Shown here piece by piece: positions 45,001-54,746 of a DNA stretch of 64,000 nt. The notes under the pieces were generated by a model that saw nothing but the letters and a program-made list of their open reading frames with translations, had not been told where the DNA came from and ran no database searches. The first letter of the stretch is position 1, and each line of letters begins with the position of its first letter. The stretch comes from Mycolicibacterium insubricum (lineage in GTDB: Bacteria; Actinomycetota; Actinomycetes; Mycobacteriales; Mycobacteriaceae). The stretch spans positions 2,976,001 through 3,040,000 of the forward strand of contig NZ_AP022618.1 in assembly GCF_010731615.1 (NCBI RefSeq), in the 5' to 3' direction. The position numbers were made by a program, and so were the translations under genes.

Positions 45001-46782
45001 ATGCCCTATGACGTCATCGTTCGCAACGGCCTGTGGTTCGACGGCACCGGCGCGGCCCCACAGCTCCGCACTCTGGGGATTCGCGACGGGATCGTCGCGG
45101 CCGTGTCGGTCGAACCGCTCGATGAGGCCGGCTGTCCCGACGTCATCGACGCCGGCGGCAAGTGGATCGTTCCCGGCTTCATCGACGTACACACGCACTA
45201 CGACGCCGAAGTCCTGCTCGACCCCGGCCTCCGCGAATCGGTGCGCCACGGCGTCACCACCGTGCTGCTGGGAATGTGCTCGCTGTCGACGGTCTACGCC
45301 GACACAGAGGACGCCGCCGACCTGTTCAGCCGGGTGGAGGCCGTCCCGCGCAACTTCGTGCTCGACGCTCTCGAACAGCGCAAGACGTGGTCAGGTCCGG
45401 CCGACTACGTGCAGGCACTCGATGATCTGCCACTGGGTCCCAATATCGCCTCCATGCTGGGCCACTCCGACCTACGCGCATCGGTCCTCGGGCTCGACCG
45501 TGCCACCACCCGCGGGGTCACACCGACCGAGGCCGAACTGGAGACCATGGTCTCCCGGCTCGACGAAGCGCTGGAGGCCGGAATGCTCGGCATGTCCGGG
45601 ATGGACGCGGCGATCGACAAGCTCGACGGCGACCGGTTCCGGTCTCGGGCCCTGCCCTCGACGTTCGCCACCTGGCGGGAACGCCGGAGGCTCATCGCCG
45701 TACTCCGCCGGCGAGGCCGGATGCTGCAGAGCGCCCCCAACGTCGCCAGGGCACAGGAGGCTCTCAACTTCTTCCTGGAGAGCAGCGGCATGTTCGGCCA
45801 CCGGCGAGGGGTGCGGATGAGCCTGCTGGTTTCCGCCGACGCGAAGTCATCGCCGGCCGCAGTGCGTCTGCTGGGGCCCGGCACCCGATTCCTCAACCGG
45901 ATCCTCAACGCCAACGTGCGGTTCCAGCATCTCCCCGTCCCGTTCGAACTGTATTCCGACGGAATCGACCTACCGGTGTTCGAGGAGTTCGGCGCCGGAA
46001 CCGCCGCGCTGCATCTCAAGGACCAGATAGAGCGCAACACGCTGCTGGCCGATCCCGACTACCGACGCCGGTTCCGTAAGTCCTTCGATCGCCGCAAGCT
46101 CGGCCCGACCCTGTGGCACCGCGATTTCCACGACGCCACAATCGTGGAATGCCCGGATACGGCGCTGATCGGCAAGACCTTCGGGCAGATCGCCGACGAG
46201 CGCGACATCCACCCGCTCGACGCGTTCCTCGACGTGCTGGTCGACAACGGCGAGCGGAACGTCCGCTGGACCACCATCGTCGCCAACGCCCGGCCCAAAC
46301 AGCTCGACAAGCTGGCCAAGGAGCCGTCCGTTCACATGGGCTTCTCGGACGCCGGTGCGCACCTGCGCAATATGGCCTTCTACAACTATCCGCTGCGGCT
46401 GCTCAAGAGAGTTCGTGACGCGCAGCTGGCCGGCCGTCCGTTCCTGTCGACGGCCGCGGCCGTGCACCGGCTGACCGCCGAGGTGGCCGACTGGTTCGGC
46501 GTTCCGGCCGGAACGCTGCGCCACGGCGATCGCGCGGACTTCGTGGTGATCGACCCCGCGGGGCTCAACGAGGAACTCGACGCCTACCACGAGGACCCGG
46601 TGCCGTTCTACGGTGGCCTGAGCCGGATGGTGAACCGCAACGACGACGCCGTCGTGGCGACCGCTGTCGGCGGCACCGTGGTGTTTCGCGCCGGGCGATT
46701 CCGCGACGGCTACGGCGCGACGATGAAATCCGGTCGGTATCTGCGGGCGGGCAGCACCAAGCGCGACCACGCGCCGGTCTGA
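45001..46782 (+). CDS. Amidohydrolase family protein, N-acyl-D-amino-acid deacylase-like
   Basis: 593 residues from the ATG at 45001. Metal-dependent hydrolase: early VIRNGLWFDGTG strand block, PGFIDVHTHYDAEVLLDPG with the two metal-binding His, HSDLRA in the middle, a late GFSDAGAHLRNM with the metal-binding Asp, and the C-terminal GDRADFVVIDP barrel-closing block. This is the arrangement of D-aminoacylase-like amidohydrolases; the substrate is unknown. An in-frame start 66 nt upstream exists, but the promoter layout and alignment of the first strand favour 45001. Followed one nt later by a TetR gene. Confidence 0.85.
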   Translation: MPYDVIVRNGLWFDGTGAAPQLRTLGIRDGIVAAVSVEPLDEAGCPDVIDAGGKWIVPGFIDVHTHYDAEVLLDPGLRESVRHGVTTVLLGMCSLSTVYADTEDAADLFSRVEAVPRNFVLDALEQRKTWSGPADYVQALDDLPLGPNIASMLGHSDLRASVLGLDRATTRGVTPTEAELETMVSRLDEALEAGMLGMSGMDAAIDKLDGDRFRSRALPSTFATWRERRRLIAVLRRRGRMLQSAPNVARAQEALNFFLESSGMFGHRRGVRMSLLVSADAKSSPAAVRLLGPGTRFLNRILNANVRFQHLPVPFELYSDGIDLPVFEEFGAGTAALHLKDQIERNTLLADPDYRRRFRKSFDRRKLGPTLWHRDFHDATIVECPDTALIGKTFGQIADERDIHPLDAFLDVLVDNGERNVRWTTIVANARPKQLDKLAKEPSVHMGFSDAGAHLRNMAFYNYPLRLLKRVRDAQLAGRPFLSTAAAVHRLTAEVADWFGVPAGTLRHGDRADFVVIDPAGLNEELDAYHEDPVPFYGGLSRMVNRNDDAVVATAVGGTVVFRAGRFRDGYGATMKSGRYLRAGSTKRDHAPV

Positions 46783-46783
46783 G

Positions 46784-47365
46784 ATGACCAGAACGCAGCA
46801 GCAACGGCGCGCGGAAACCGTGGCGCGGCTGATCGACGCCGGCATCGACACCATCATCGAGCTGGGTTACGCGCGCGCATCCGCCGCCGTGATCGCCAAG
46901 CGCGCCGGTGTCTCGGGCGGAGCTCTGTTCCGGCACTTCCCCACCATGAGTGACTTCATGGCGGCGACCGCACAGGAAGTGGCACGCCGCCAGCTCGACC
47001 TGGCCGCCAAGCTGGTGGCACAGATTCCGGCGGGCCAGCCGCCGCTGCCGGCGATGCTGACCATCCTGCGCGACATCGCGGGCAGCGACACCAACACGGT
47101 GTGGCATGAGCTGATGGTGGCCGCGCGCACCGACGACACACTGCGAGCCACCCTTCGGACCGTCCTCGCCGCGTACGCGGAGAACATCTTCCGCACCGCA
47201 AGAACCGCACCCGGTCTCGAGCGGGTTCCCGACGAGGAGTTGGCCGTGGCCCTGACCACCGTGCTGAACATCTTCGACGGCGCCGCCCTGGTGCGACGGG
47301 TGCTGCCGCAACCCGAACTCGAAGACGCCCGCATCGCCCTGCTGACGGATCTGCTCGGCCGCTGA
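46784..47365 (+). CDS. TetR-family regulator co-transcribed with the amidohydrolase
   Basis: 193 residues. HTH region ASAAVIAKRAGVSGGALFRHF at about 32-52, helical ligand domain after. ATG begins one base after the upstream TGA, so translation is probably coupled. Likely a repressor of its own operon through the inverted repeat at 44968-44991 (inference). Confidence 0.88.
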   Translation: MTRTQQQRRAETVARLIDAGIDTIIELGYARASAAVIAKRAGVSGGALFRHFPTMSDFMAATAQEVARRQLDLAAKLVAQIPAGQPPLPAMLTILRDIAGSDTNTVWHELMVAARTDDTLRATLRTVLAAYAENIFRTARTAPGLERVPDEELAVALTTVLNIFDGAALVRRVLPQPELEDARIALLTDLLGR

Positions 47366-47464
47366 TACCGGCCTGCCGTGGCCAACCCCAGCACCGGTTT
47401 CGGAGTTCCACCGACCGCTGATGTATGGTTCTTGGCGTCCACCGGTTGGATTCCGGTGGGCCCG

Positions 47465-47538
<74 letters not shown>

Positions 47539-47545
47539 CAAATTT

Positions 47546-47572
47546 CCCGCCGACAGAGTCGGCGGGTTTTTT
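47546..47572 (+). terminator. Rho-independent terminator of the tRNA-Pro gene
   Basis: Perfect 9-bp stem CCCGCCGAC / GTCGGCGGG with a 3-nt loop (AGA), followed by TTTTTT. It begins 8 nt after the tRNA. Such clear intrinsic terminators are uncommon in mycobacteria. Confidence 0.9.
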
Positions 47573-47637
47573 GTCGGTCCTGGGATGCAGGGAGCCGCGA
47601 GGAACGAACCGGACGGGCCGACGGATTCCCGCCGGCC

Positions 47638-48420
47638 CTACACCGTCAGCAGCCGGTACAGCCCGATCAGGCCCACCACCACGATGACGATGCGCAGGGC
47701 GTTCGGCGACAGCCGTCGTCCGTAGTGACCGCCCAGCCAGCCACCGATCAGGGACCCGACGGCGATCAGCGCGGCGGCGGTCCAGTTGATCCGGTCGAAG
47801 GCGACCAGCGTGTAGGCCGCTGCGGCGACGATGTTCACCAGCAGCGCCAGCAGGTTCTTGGCGGCGTTCATCCGCTGCATGTCCTCGGGCAGCAGCGCGC
47901 CCATCACCCCGATCAGCAGGATGCCCTGCGCGGCGGTGAAGTAGCCCCCGTAGACCCCGACGGCGAAGGTGCCCGCCACCAGGGCCGCCATCTGGCGCGG
48001 ACTGACGTGGTCGGCGCCGTGCCCGGCCTGCTCGGCCCGCCGCCTGGCCCAGGCCTGGATCCGCGGACCGACGACCACCAGCACCAGCGCCAGCACCAGC
48101 AGCACCGGCACCACCTCGGTGAACACCTTCTCCGGCAGGTGCAGCAGCAGCCAGGCACCGATCCCGGCGCCGATCAGCGACGCGGGGATCTGCCACCGCA
48201 GCCGGTCGGCCTGCCCGGACAGTTCCCGCCGGTAGGCCCAGGTCCCCGAGACTCCCCCGGCTACCAGGCCGACGGCATTGGACATGGTGGCCGTCACCGG
48301 CGGTACGCCGAGGGTGACCAGGGTCGGGAAGGTGATCAGCGTGCCGGAGCCGACCAGGGAGTTGATCGCGCCGGCACCGATGCCCGCCAGCGCGATCAGG
48401 ATCATGTGGGTCACCGACAC
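47638..48420 (-). CDS. TauE/SafE-family membrane transporter
   Basis: 260 residues with about eight hydrophobic segments. The family repeat is visible twice: GIGAGAINSLVGSGTLITFP near the N-terminus and GVYGGYFTAAQGILLIGVMG in the second half. Members export sulfite or organosulfonates or are uncharacterised. GTG start at 48420. It lies just downstream of der on the same strand (24-bp gap) and ends 65 bp from the tRNA terminator of the opposite strand. Substrate unknown. Confidence 0.88.
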   Translation of the reverse strand: MSVTHMILIALAGIGAGAINSLVGSGTLITFPTLVTLGVPPVTATMSNAVGLVAGGVSGTWAYRRELSGQADRLRWQIPASLIGAGIGAWLLLHLPEKVFTEVVPVLLVLALVLVVVGPRIQAWARRRAEQAGHGADHVSPRQMAALVAGTFAVGVYGGYFTAAQGILLIGVMGALLPEDMQRMNAAKNLLALLVNIVAAAAYTLVAFDRINWTAAALIAVGSLIGGWLGGHYGRRLSPNALRIVIVVVGLIGLYRLLTV

Positions 48421-48444
48421 GGCGGCAACCCTACTCGGGAACGC

Positions 48445-49881
48445 TCAGCGTCTCCTGTTACCGCTGTTGCCGCGCTTCTCCCGGACCCGCACGTTGATCC
48501 GGATCGGGCTGCCCTCGAACCCGAACGTCTCGCGCAACCGCCGCTCCAGGAAGCGCCGATAGCCGGCCTCCAGGAAGCCGCTGGTGAACAGCACGAAGGT
48601 GGGCGGCCGGGTGGCGGCCTGGGTGGCGAACAGAATCCGCGGTTGTTTCCCGCCGCGCACCGGCGGTGGCGTGGCGGCCACCACTTCCTTGAGGAAGGTG
48701 TTGAGCTGCCCGGTGGAGACCCGGGAGTCCCAGGATTGAAGTGACCGGTCCAGGGCGGGCACCAGCTTGGCCACCGCCCGACCGGTTTTCGCCGAGATGT
48801 TGACCCGCGGCGCCCAGGCGACCTGCGTCAGCTCGCGGTCGATCTCCTTGTCCAGCAGGTAGCGCCGGTCCTCGTCGACCATGTCCCACTTGTTGAACAC
48901 CAGCACCAGCGCCCGGCCCGCCTCGATGACCATCGAGATCACCCGCAGATCCTGCTCGGTCAGCGGCTGGGAGGCGTCGACGAGCACCAGGCACACCTCG
49001 GCGGCGTCGATCGCTCCGCGGGTGCGCACCGACGCGTAGAACTCGTGTCCGCTGGCCTGTCCGACCTTGCGCCGCAACCCCGCGGTGTCGACGAAACGCC
49101 AAGTGCGCCCGCCCAACTCGATCAGCGAGTCTACCGGGTCGACGGTGGTGCCGGCGACGTCGTGCACCACCGAGCGTTCCTCGTCGGCCAGCCGGTTGAG
49201 CAGCGAACTCTTGCCCACGTTCGGTTTCCCGACCAGGGCGACGCGCCGGGGCCCGCCGGTGCGCGATCCCAGCTCGGACACCTCGGGCAGGTCGGCGACA
49301 ACCGCGTCGAGCAGGTCGGCGACGCCGCGGCCGTGAATGGCGCTGATCGGGTGCGGCTCCCCCAGGCCCAGCGACCACAGCGCGGCGGCCTCGGGCTCCT
49401 GGCGTTCACCGTCGACCTTGTTGGCGGCCAGGAAGACCGGCTTGCCGGATCGGCGCAGGATCTTGGCGGCGGCCTCGTCCCCGGCGGTGGCGCCGACGAC
49501 GGCGTCGACGACGAGAATGATCGCGTCGGCGGTGCGCATCGCCACCGCGGCCTGGTCGGCGACCAGCTGTTGCAGCCCCTTGGCGTCGGGCTCCCAACCG
49601 CCGGTGTCCTGCACGACGAATCGGTGCCCGGTCCAGCTCGCGTCGTAGGACACCCGGTCGCGGGTCACCCCGGGCAGATCCTGCACGACGGCTTCCCGGC
49701 GCCCCAGGATCCGGTTGACCAGTGTGGACTTGCCGACGTTGGGCCGCCCCACCACTGCCACCACCGGAGGCGGCCCGGAGAACGCCTCGTCGTCGGCGTC
49801 GATGAACTCCGAACCGACACTGTCCCAGTCGCTTTCATCCGACCAGGTCCCGTCACCGGGAAATTCTTCGACGTCGGTCAT
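48445..49881 (-). CDS. der: Ribosome biogenesis GTPase Der (EngA)
   Basis: 478 residues with two GTPase domains in tandem. First P-loop GRPNVGKST with DTGG and NKVD; second P-loop GKPNVGKSS with DTAGL and NKWD; a KH-like C-terminal domain ([15 protein letters not shown]) ends the protein. The first 30 residues are an acidic extension. Needed for 50S subunit assembly. ATG at 49881 overlaps the cmk stop (ATGA), as in the conserved cmk-der pair. Confidence 0.97.
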   Translation of the reverse strand: MTDVEEFPGDGTWSDESDWDSVGSEFIDADDEAFSGPPPVVAVVGRPNVGKSTLVNRILGRREAVVQDLPGVTRDRVSYDASWTGHRFVVQDTGGWEPDAKGLQQLVADQAAVAMRTADAIILVVDAVVGATAGDEAAAKILRRSGKPVFLAANKVDGERQEPEAAALWSLGLGEPHPISAIHGRGVADLLDAVVADLPEVSELGSRTGGPRRVALVGKPNVGKSSLLNRLADEERSVVHDVAGTTVDPVDSLIELGGRTWRFVDTAGLRRKVGQASGHEFYASVRTRGAIDAAEVCLVLVDASQPLTEQDLRVISMVIEAGRALVLVFNKWDMVDEDRRYLLDKEIDRELTQVAWAPRVNISAKTGRAVAKLVPALDRSLQSWDSRVSTGQLNTFLKEVVAATPPPVRGGKQPRILFATQAATRPPTFVLFTSGFLEAGYRRFLERRLRETFGFEGSPIRINVRVREKRGNSGNRRR

Positions 49882-50570
49882 CGCAGCACCTCGCTCCGCT
49901 CGGCCACCAGCTCGACGAGCCGGGAGATCACCTGCTCCTGCGTCATATCGCCGCTGTCCACGATGACCGCGTCCTCGGCCGGACGCAACGGGGATACCGC
50001 GCGGGTGGAATCCAGTTCGTCACGACGGGTGACATCGGCCAGCACGCCGGGATAGTCGTCGGGCAGACCGGCGGCGACGTTCTGGTCGTTGCGCCGCTGC
50101 GCCCGTACGGCCGCCGAGGCCGTCAGGAAGATCTTCACGTCGGCGTCGGTCAGCACCACCGTGCCGATGTCGCGGCCCTCGACCACCACACTGCCCGCAC
50201 CGGCGGCCAATTCACGCTGCCGGGCCACCAGCCGGGTCCGCACCGCGGGCACGGCCGAGACCGCCGACACCGCCGCGGTCACCGCGTCGCCGCGGATCTC
50301 GACCGATACGTCTTCGTCACCCAGGTAGGCGTGGGTGTCGTCGGGGTCGAAGCTCACGGTGATCGGGGCGTCCACCGCGGCGATCGCCGCCGGGTCGTCG
50401 ATGTCGACGCCCGCACGCAGCACCGCGAGCGTCACGATCCGGTACATCGCCCCGGTGTCCAGGTAGCGGGCCCCCAGGGCATGCGCCAAACCTCGTGCGA
50501 CGGTGGACTTTCCGGTTCCCGCCGGGCCGTCGATGGCGACAACCACACCGCGTTCGGCCCCGCCGGTCAC
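49878..50570 (-). CDS. cmk: Cytidylate kinase
   Basis: 230 residues, phosphorylates CMP and dCMP to the diphosphates. P-loop GPAGTGKST, then [10 protein letters not shown] of the NMP-binding region, [11 protein letters not shown] and [12 protein letters not shown] in the LID part. GTG at 50570 overlaps the rluB stop (GTGA). Confidence 0.97.
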   Translation of the reverse strand: MTGGAERGVVVAIDGPAGTGKSTVARGLAHALGARYLDTGAMYRIVTLAVLRAGVDIDDPAAIAAVDAPITVSFDPDDTHAYLGDEDVSVEIRGDAVTAAVSAVSAVPAVRTRLVARQRELAAGAGSVVVEGRDIGTVVLTDADVKIFLTASAAVRAQRRNDQNVAAGLPDDYPGVLADVTRRDELDSTRAVSPLRPAEDAVIVDSGDMTQEQVISRLVELVAERSEVLR

Positions 50571-51313
50571 AGGCCCACCGCCTTGGACAGTTCGCCGATC
50601 TCCTTGCGGGTCAGCGCGCGAATGCTCCCCGGTCGCTGATCTCCGAGCGACACCGCACCGATGTCGGTGCGCACCAGCGCCTCGACGGGCAGCCCGACCG
50701 AGTCCATCAACCGACGCACGATGCGTTTGCGGCCCTCGTGCAAGGTGATTCGCACCATAGCCCGTCCCGGCAGCGTGTCGACGAGCGCGAAGTCGTCCAG
50801 CTTGACCGGGCCGTCCTCGAGTTCCACGCCCTCGCGCAGCTGCTTGCCCAGTCCGCGGGGCACCTTGCCGACCACGGTGGCCACGTAGGTCTTGGGCACC
50901 TCATAGGACGGATGCATCAGCCGGTTGGCCAGTTCGCCGTCGTTGGTCAACAGGATCAGGCCCTCGGTGTCGGCGTCGAGACGACCGACGTGGAACAGGT
51001 TCTTGTTGCCGCGCACGCGGTGTTCGATCAGGTCGCCGATGCACGGGCGGCCCTGCTCGTCGGACATGGTCGACACCATGCCCAGCGGCTTGTTGAGCGC
51101 GAGGTAGACGTGGTCGTCGTCGAGGCGCACCCGGGTCCCGTCGACCCGGATCACCGAGGTCTCGGGATCGACCCGGGTGCCGAGTTCGGTGACGATGCGG
51201 CCGTCGACCTCGACGCGGCCGTCGGTGATCATCCGCTCGGCCACGCGGCGGGACGCAATCCCGGCCTGCGACAACACTTTCTGCAGGCGTATGCCCTCGT
51301 TGCTCTCGGTCAT
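50567..51313 (-). CDS. rluB: 23S rRNA pseudouridine synthase RluB-like
   Basis: 248 residues. N-terminal S4 RNA-binding domain ([20 protein letters not shown]), catalytic domain with the conserved Asp in [16 protein letters not shown], then [17 protein letters not shown]. Isomerises a uridine in helix 90 region of 23S rRNA (position not checked). ATG at 51313 overlaps scpB (ATGA). Confidence 0.94.
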   Translation of the reverse strand: MTESNEGIRLQKVLSQAGIASRRVAERMITDGRVEVDGRIVTELGTRVDPETSVIRVDGTRVRLDDDHVYLALNKPLGMVSTMSDEQGRPCIGDLIEHRVRGNKNLFHVGRLDADTEGLILLTNDGELANRLMHPSYEVPKTYVATVVGKVPRGLGKQLREGVELEDGPVKLDDFALVDTLPGRAMVRITLHEGRKRIVRRLMDSVGLPVEALVRTDIGAVSLGDQRPGSIRALTRKEIGELSKAVGL

Positions 51314-52167
51314 GTTTCCTGATCCAGTTCGAAGTTGGGCAGTGGCCCGGCATCAGCCTCCGCGGGCCCCGGGGAGTTCAGCTTCATGAAACGCGGCTCG
51401 GACTCCAGGTTCTCGCTCAGATCGTCGATCACGTCGACGTCGGGCAGCAGGGGTGCGATGTCGGGCAGCTCGGCCAGCGAGGTCAACCCGAGCCGTTCCA
51501 GGAACAGTTCGGTGGTGGTGAACGTCGCCGCGCCACTGTCGGGGTCCGGTCCGGCCTCAACGATCAGCCCGCGGGCGGCCAGCGTGCGGATCACCGCGTC
51601 CACGTTGACGCCGCGGACCGCGCTGACCCGGGCGCGGGTGACCGGCTGGCGATAGGCGATCACCGCCAGGGTCTCCAGCGCCGCGCGGGTCAGCTTGGAG
51701 CGGGCCCCGTCGAGCAGCAACCGCTCGACATACGGGGCGAACCGGGCGCGGGTGTACATCCGCCACCCGCCACCGGCCTCGCGCAGGTCGATGCCGCTGT
51801 CACGTTCGGCGTAGCCGGCGGCCAGCTCCGCCAGCCGCGCGGAGATCCGGTGCTCGGGTGCCTCGGTGACCGCCGCCAGTCCGGCGACGCTGATCGGGGT
51901 GTCGACCACCAGCAGCAGCGCCTCCAGCACCCGGTCCAGTTCGTCGTCCTCAAGGGGCGAGGAACGAGCCCCGCAGAGATCCGACGTATCAACACCGTCC
52001 TCAAGCTCGGGCAGTGCGGAGTCCTCGTCGGCGCCCGGCAGGATGTCGTCGTGTTCGGGGAAATGCCTGTCGTCGAGCTCGGGGGAAGCGGTGTCGTCGA
52101 GGCCTGGCGTCTCGTCGTCCTCGGCCAGGGCGCCGGTCTCGACGACGGGGCCGGCGTTTTCGGTCAT
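51310..52167 (-). CDS. scpB: Segregation and condensation protein ScpB with an acidic N-terminal extension
   Basis: 285 residues. The two winged-helix domains begin near residue 75 (LDRVLEALLLVVDTP) and include YRQPVTRARVSAVRGVNVDA. With ScpA and Smc it forms the condensin-like complex that organises the origin region. The first 75 residues are acidic and low in complexity (EDDETPGLDDTASPELDD). In that tail the short stretch LCGARSSP is encoded by a GC palindrome (GGGGC-N9-GCCCC on the minus strand), which looks like an inserted repeat. ATG at 52167, 3 nt after scpA. Confidence 0.93.
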   Translation of the reverse strand: MTENAGPVVETGALAEDDETPGLDDTASPELDDRHFPEHDDILPGADEDSALPELEDGVDTSDLCGARSSPLEDDELDRVLEALLLVVDTPISVAGLAAVTEAPEHRISARLAELAAGYAERDSGIDLREAGGGWRMYTRARFAPYVERLLLDGARSKLTRAALETLAVIAYRQPVTRARVSAVRGVNVDAVIRTLAARGLIVEAGPDPDSGAATFTTTELFLERLGLTSLAELPDIAPLLPDVDVIDDLSENLESEPRFMKLNSPGPAEADAGPLPNFELDQET

Positions 52168-52170
52168 GCG

Positions 52171-53019
52171 TTAAACCTCTTCGTCCGCGGCGAGGGCCTG
52201 TACCAGTTGTTCGGCGGTCGGGCTGTCCCCGGTCCAGGAAATCTGCAGCAGTCCCAGCGCTTCTGGCTGCTCGAATGCTACCGCCCGGGCCCGGTAGAGC
52301 TCGAGCAGCGCCAGGAAGCGCCCGACCACCTCGATGCCGGCGGTGCAGTCGGCGACCAACTCGCGGAATGACGCCCACTGCCCCACACCGCGAGTCTCCA
52401 ACTGGCGCAACAGCTTCTGCGCCTGCTCGGGCACCGACACCATCACCTGATGCAGGTGACCGACGCCGACCGTCGGCACCGGACGCGGGGTGAACACGGC
52501 CGCGGCGATCTGGGCGAAGGCCGCGGCGTCGACGCCGATCATCACCTCGGGCAGCAGCCCCTCGTAGCGTTCCTCCAGCGACACCGCACGCGGATAACTG
52601 CGCAGCGCCGCGGCCTCCAGCTCGGCGAACAGCTCCGCGACGTGTTTGAACGCGCGGTACTGCAGCAGCCGGGCGAACAGCAGGTCGCGGACCTCCAGCA
52701 GCGCCAGGTCCTCGTCGTCCTCGGTCTGACCGGCCGGCAGCAACCGGGCCGCCTTCAGATCCAGCAGGGTGGCGGCGACCAGCAGGAACGCCGTCGTCTC
52801 ATCGAGCTCGAGCCGGCTGCCGATCTGCTTGGTGTAGGCGATGAATTCATCGGTGACCTGGTGCAACGCCACCTCGGTCACATCCAGGCGATGCGCGAAG
52901 ATCAGCTGCAGCAGCAGGTCGAACGGGCCCTCGAAGTTCTGCAGCCGAACCTGGAAACCGGTGGACGCCGGCTGTTCGCCCGGCGCGTCCTGTTCGGGTG
53001 CGGCCTGGGGCGCGCTCAC
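52171..53019 (-). CDS. scpA: Segregation and condensation protein ScpA
   Basis: 282 residues, the kleisin that bridges the Smc heads. Hallmark N-terminal NFEGPFDLLLQLIFAHRLDV, a middle LEERYEGLLP, and a C-terminal winged helix with VGRFLALLELYRARAVAFEQ. GTG at 53019 in a GTGA overlap with parA. The first 20 residues are a Pro/Ala/Gln-rich tail. Confidence 0.95.
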   Translation of the reverse strand: MSAPQAAPEQDAPGEQPASTGFQVRLQNFEGPFDLLLQLIFAHRLDVTEVALHQVTDEFIAYTKQIGSRLELDETTAFLLVAATLLDLKAARLLPAGQTEDDEDLALLEVRDLLFARLLQYRAFKHVAELFAELEAAALRSYPRAVSLEERYEGLLPEVMIGVDAAAFAQIAAAVFTPRPVPTVGVGHLHQVMVSVPEQAQKLLRQLETRGVGQWASFRELVADCTAGIEVVGRFLALLELYRARAVAFEQPEALGLLQISWTGDSPTAEQLVQALAADEEV

Positions 53020-53879
53020 GTGCCGAAACGGTCGATGACCTCGCGGGCCAACGCTCGGTAGGCCTCGGCGCCGGTGGATTTCGGCGCCCAGGTGGTGATC
53101 GGTTCGCCGGCCACGCTGGTCTCCGGGAAGCGCACGGTGCGGCTGATCACGGTGTCGAAAACCAGGTCGCCGAACCGCTCGACCACCCGGGCCATCACCT
53201 CGCGAGCGTTCACGGTACGGGCGTCGTAGCGGGTGATCAGGATGCCGCTGATCTCCAGCCGCGGATTGAGCCGGTCGTGCACCTTGTCGACGGTGTCGGT
53301 CAGCAGCGCCAGACCGCGCAGCGAGAAGTACTCGCATTCGGTGGGGATGATCACGCCGTCGGCGCAGGCCAGGCCGTTCACCGTGAGCAGGCCCAGCGAC
53401 GGCTGGCAGTCGATCAGCACGTAGTCGTAGCGGTCCAGCACCGGGTGCAGCGCGCGGCCCAAGGTCTGCTCCCGGCCCACCTCGTTGACCAGCTGGATCT
53501 CCGCGGCGGACAGGTCGATGTTCGACGGCACCAGATCCAGCCCGGACACCCGGGTGGTGATCAGCACCTGGTCGATCGACACCCGGGGTTCCACCAGCAG
53601 GTTGTGCACGGTGTATTCGAGTTCGTAGTGCGGCACGCCCAGGCCCGCCGACAGCGCGCCCTGCGGGTCGAGGTCCACCAGCAGCACCCGGCGGCCGTAT
53701 TCGGCCAGTGCGGCGCCCAGGTTGATCGTCGAGGTGGTCTTGCCGACGCCACCCTTCTGGTTGCACATCGCGATGACCTTTGCCGGACCGTGGCTGGTCA
53801 GCGGCTTCGGCTCGGGAATGTGACGGGGTGGTCGACCGGTCGGACCCAGCGTGACGTCGTCGGCTGAGCTGTCGGTCAC
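53016..53879 (-). CDS. parA: ParA/Soj-family ATPase
   Basis: 287 residues. Deviant Walker A NQKGGVGKTT, Walker A' LLVDLDPQG, Walker B VLIDCQPSLG. This is the second, ScpAB-linked ParA of mycobacteria (Rv1708 position); no parB or parS is next to it. GTG at 53879 follows GGGGGAG at 7 nt. It starts the parA-scpA-scpB-rluB-cmk-der operon, all joined by overlaps or gaps of at most 3 nt. Confidence 0.94.
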   Translation of the reverse strand: MTDSSADDVTLGPTGRPPRHIPEPKPLTSHGPAKVIAMCNQKGGVGKTTSTINLGAALAEYGRRVLLVDLDPQGALSAGLGVPHYELEYTVHNLLVEPRVSIDQVLITTRVSGLDLVPSNIDLSAAEIQLVNEVGREQTLGRALHPVLDRYDYVLIDCQPSLGLLTVNGLACADGVIIPTECEYFSLRGLALLTDTVDKVHDRLNPRLEISGILITRYDARTVNAREVMARVVERFGDLVFDTVISRTVRFPETSVAGEPITTWAPKSTGAEAYRALAREVIDRFGT

Positions 53880-53981
53880 GCCCGTACTCCCCCATCCATC
53901 GATCGTCTTGCGGACATTGCTGGGCAGTCTATCCCGCGGGTGGCTGCGGCCGGGACGACCCGCTGGCGAACCCGGGCGTCC

Positions 53982-53987
53982 TATCCT
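53982..53987 (+). promoter_or_regulatory. Candidate -10 box of a leaderless methyltransferase transcript
   Basis: TATCCT (TANNNT) ends 6 nt before the ATG at 53994, and no Shine-Dalgarno is present, so the mRNA probably starts at the ATG. Confidence 0.4.
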
Positions 53988-53993
53988 GGGCGC

Positions 53994-54746
53994 ATGGATC
54001 TCAAGCGCAGGATTCCGCTGTTGCGGTGGTCGTTTCTGCGGATGGCACTGGGTGCCCGCAACATCACCACCACCGGTCAGATCGGCGACGGGCGCGAGGC
54101 GGCGGCGGTCGACTACGTGCTTGCCAACGCCCGCCCCGGCGACGTCGACGACGTGCTGGCCACCATCGACCGGTTCGCCTACGAGCAGTCGTTTCTGATC
54201 AACGTCGGCGACGAGAAGGGCGCGTTGCTGGATACCGCGGTCCGCCGGGCCGACCCGCGGCTGGCCCTGGAACTGGGCACCTACTGCGGCTACTCGGCGC
54301 TGCGGATCGCCCGCGCCGCGCCGAATGCTCGGGTGGTGTCGGTGGAATTGGCCGAAGCCAACGCCGCCAACGCCCGCCGGATCTGGGCGCACGCCGGGCT
54401 CGCCGATCGGATCACCTGTGTCGTCGGGACCATCGGCGACGGCGGTGCGACGCTCGACCTGCTCGCCGACGAGCATGGCTTCGCCGACGGCACCCTGGAT
54501 TTTCTGTTCCTCGACCACGACAAGGACGCCTACCTGCGCGACCTGCGCAGCATCCTCGACCGCGGCTGGCTGCATCGCGGGTCGATCGCGGTCGCCGACA
54601 ACGTCGGGTTGCCCGGCGCCCCGCGGTACCGCAGCTACATGGCCGAGCAGCAGGGTGCGCTGTGGGACACCGTCGAGCACAAGACCCACGCGGAGTACCA
54701 GACGCTGCTGCCCGACCTGGTGCTGGAGTCGACGTACCTGGGCTGA
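53994..54746 (+). CDS. COMT-like class I SAM-dependent O-methyltransferase
   Basis: 250 residues. SAM motif LALELGTYCGYSALRIA, acidic loop VVSVELAEAN, metal-binding region LFLDHDKDAYLRDL and the later NVGLPGAPRY. The pattern fits catechol-type, Mg-dependent O-methyltransferases (Rv1703c position). The start at 53994 rather than 18 codons upstream is supported by the -10 box directly in front. It is one of the few plus-strand genes in the housekeeping region, divergent from parA. Confidence 0.88.
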   Translation: MDLKRRIPLLRWSFLRMALGARNITTTGQIGDGREAAAVDYVLANARPGDVDDVLATIDRFAYEQSFLINVGDEKGALLDTAVRRADPRLALELGTYCGYSALRIARAAPNARVVSVELAEANAANARRIWAHAGLADRITCVVGTIGDGGATLDLLADEHGFADGTLDFLFLDHDKDAYLRDLRSILDRGWLHRGSIAVADNVGLPGAPRYRSYMAEQQGALWDTVEHKTHAEYQTLLPDLVLESTYLG

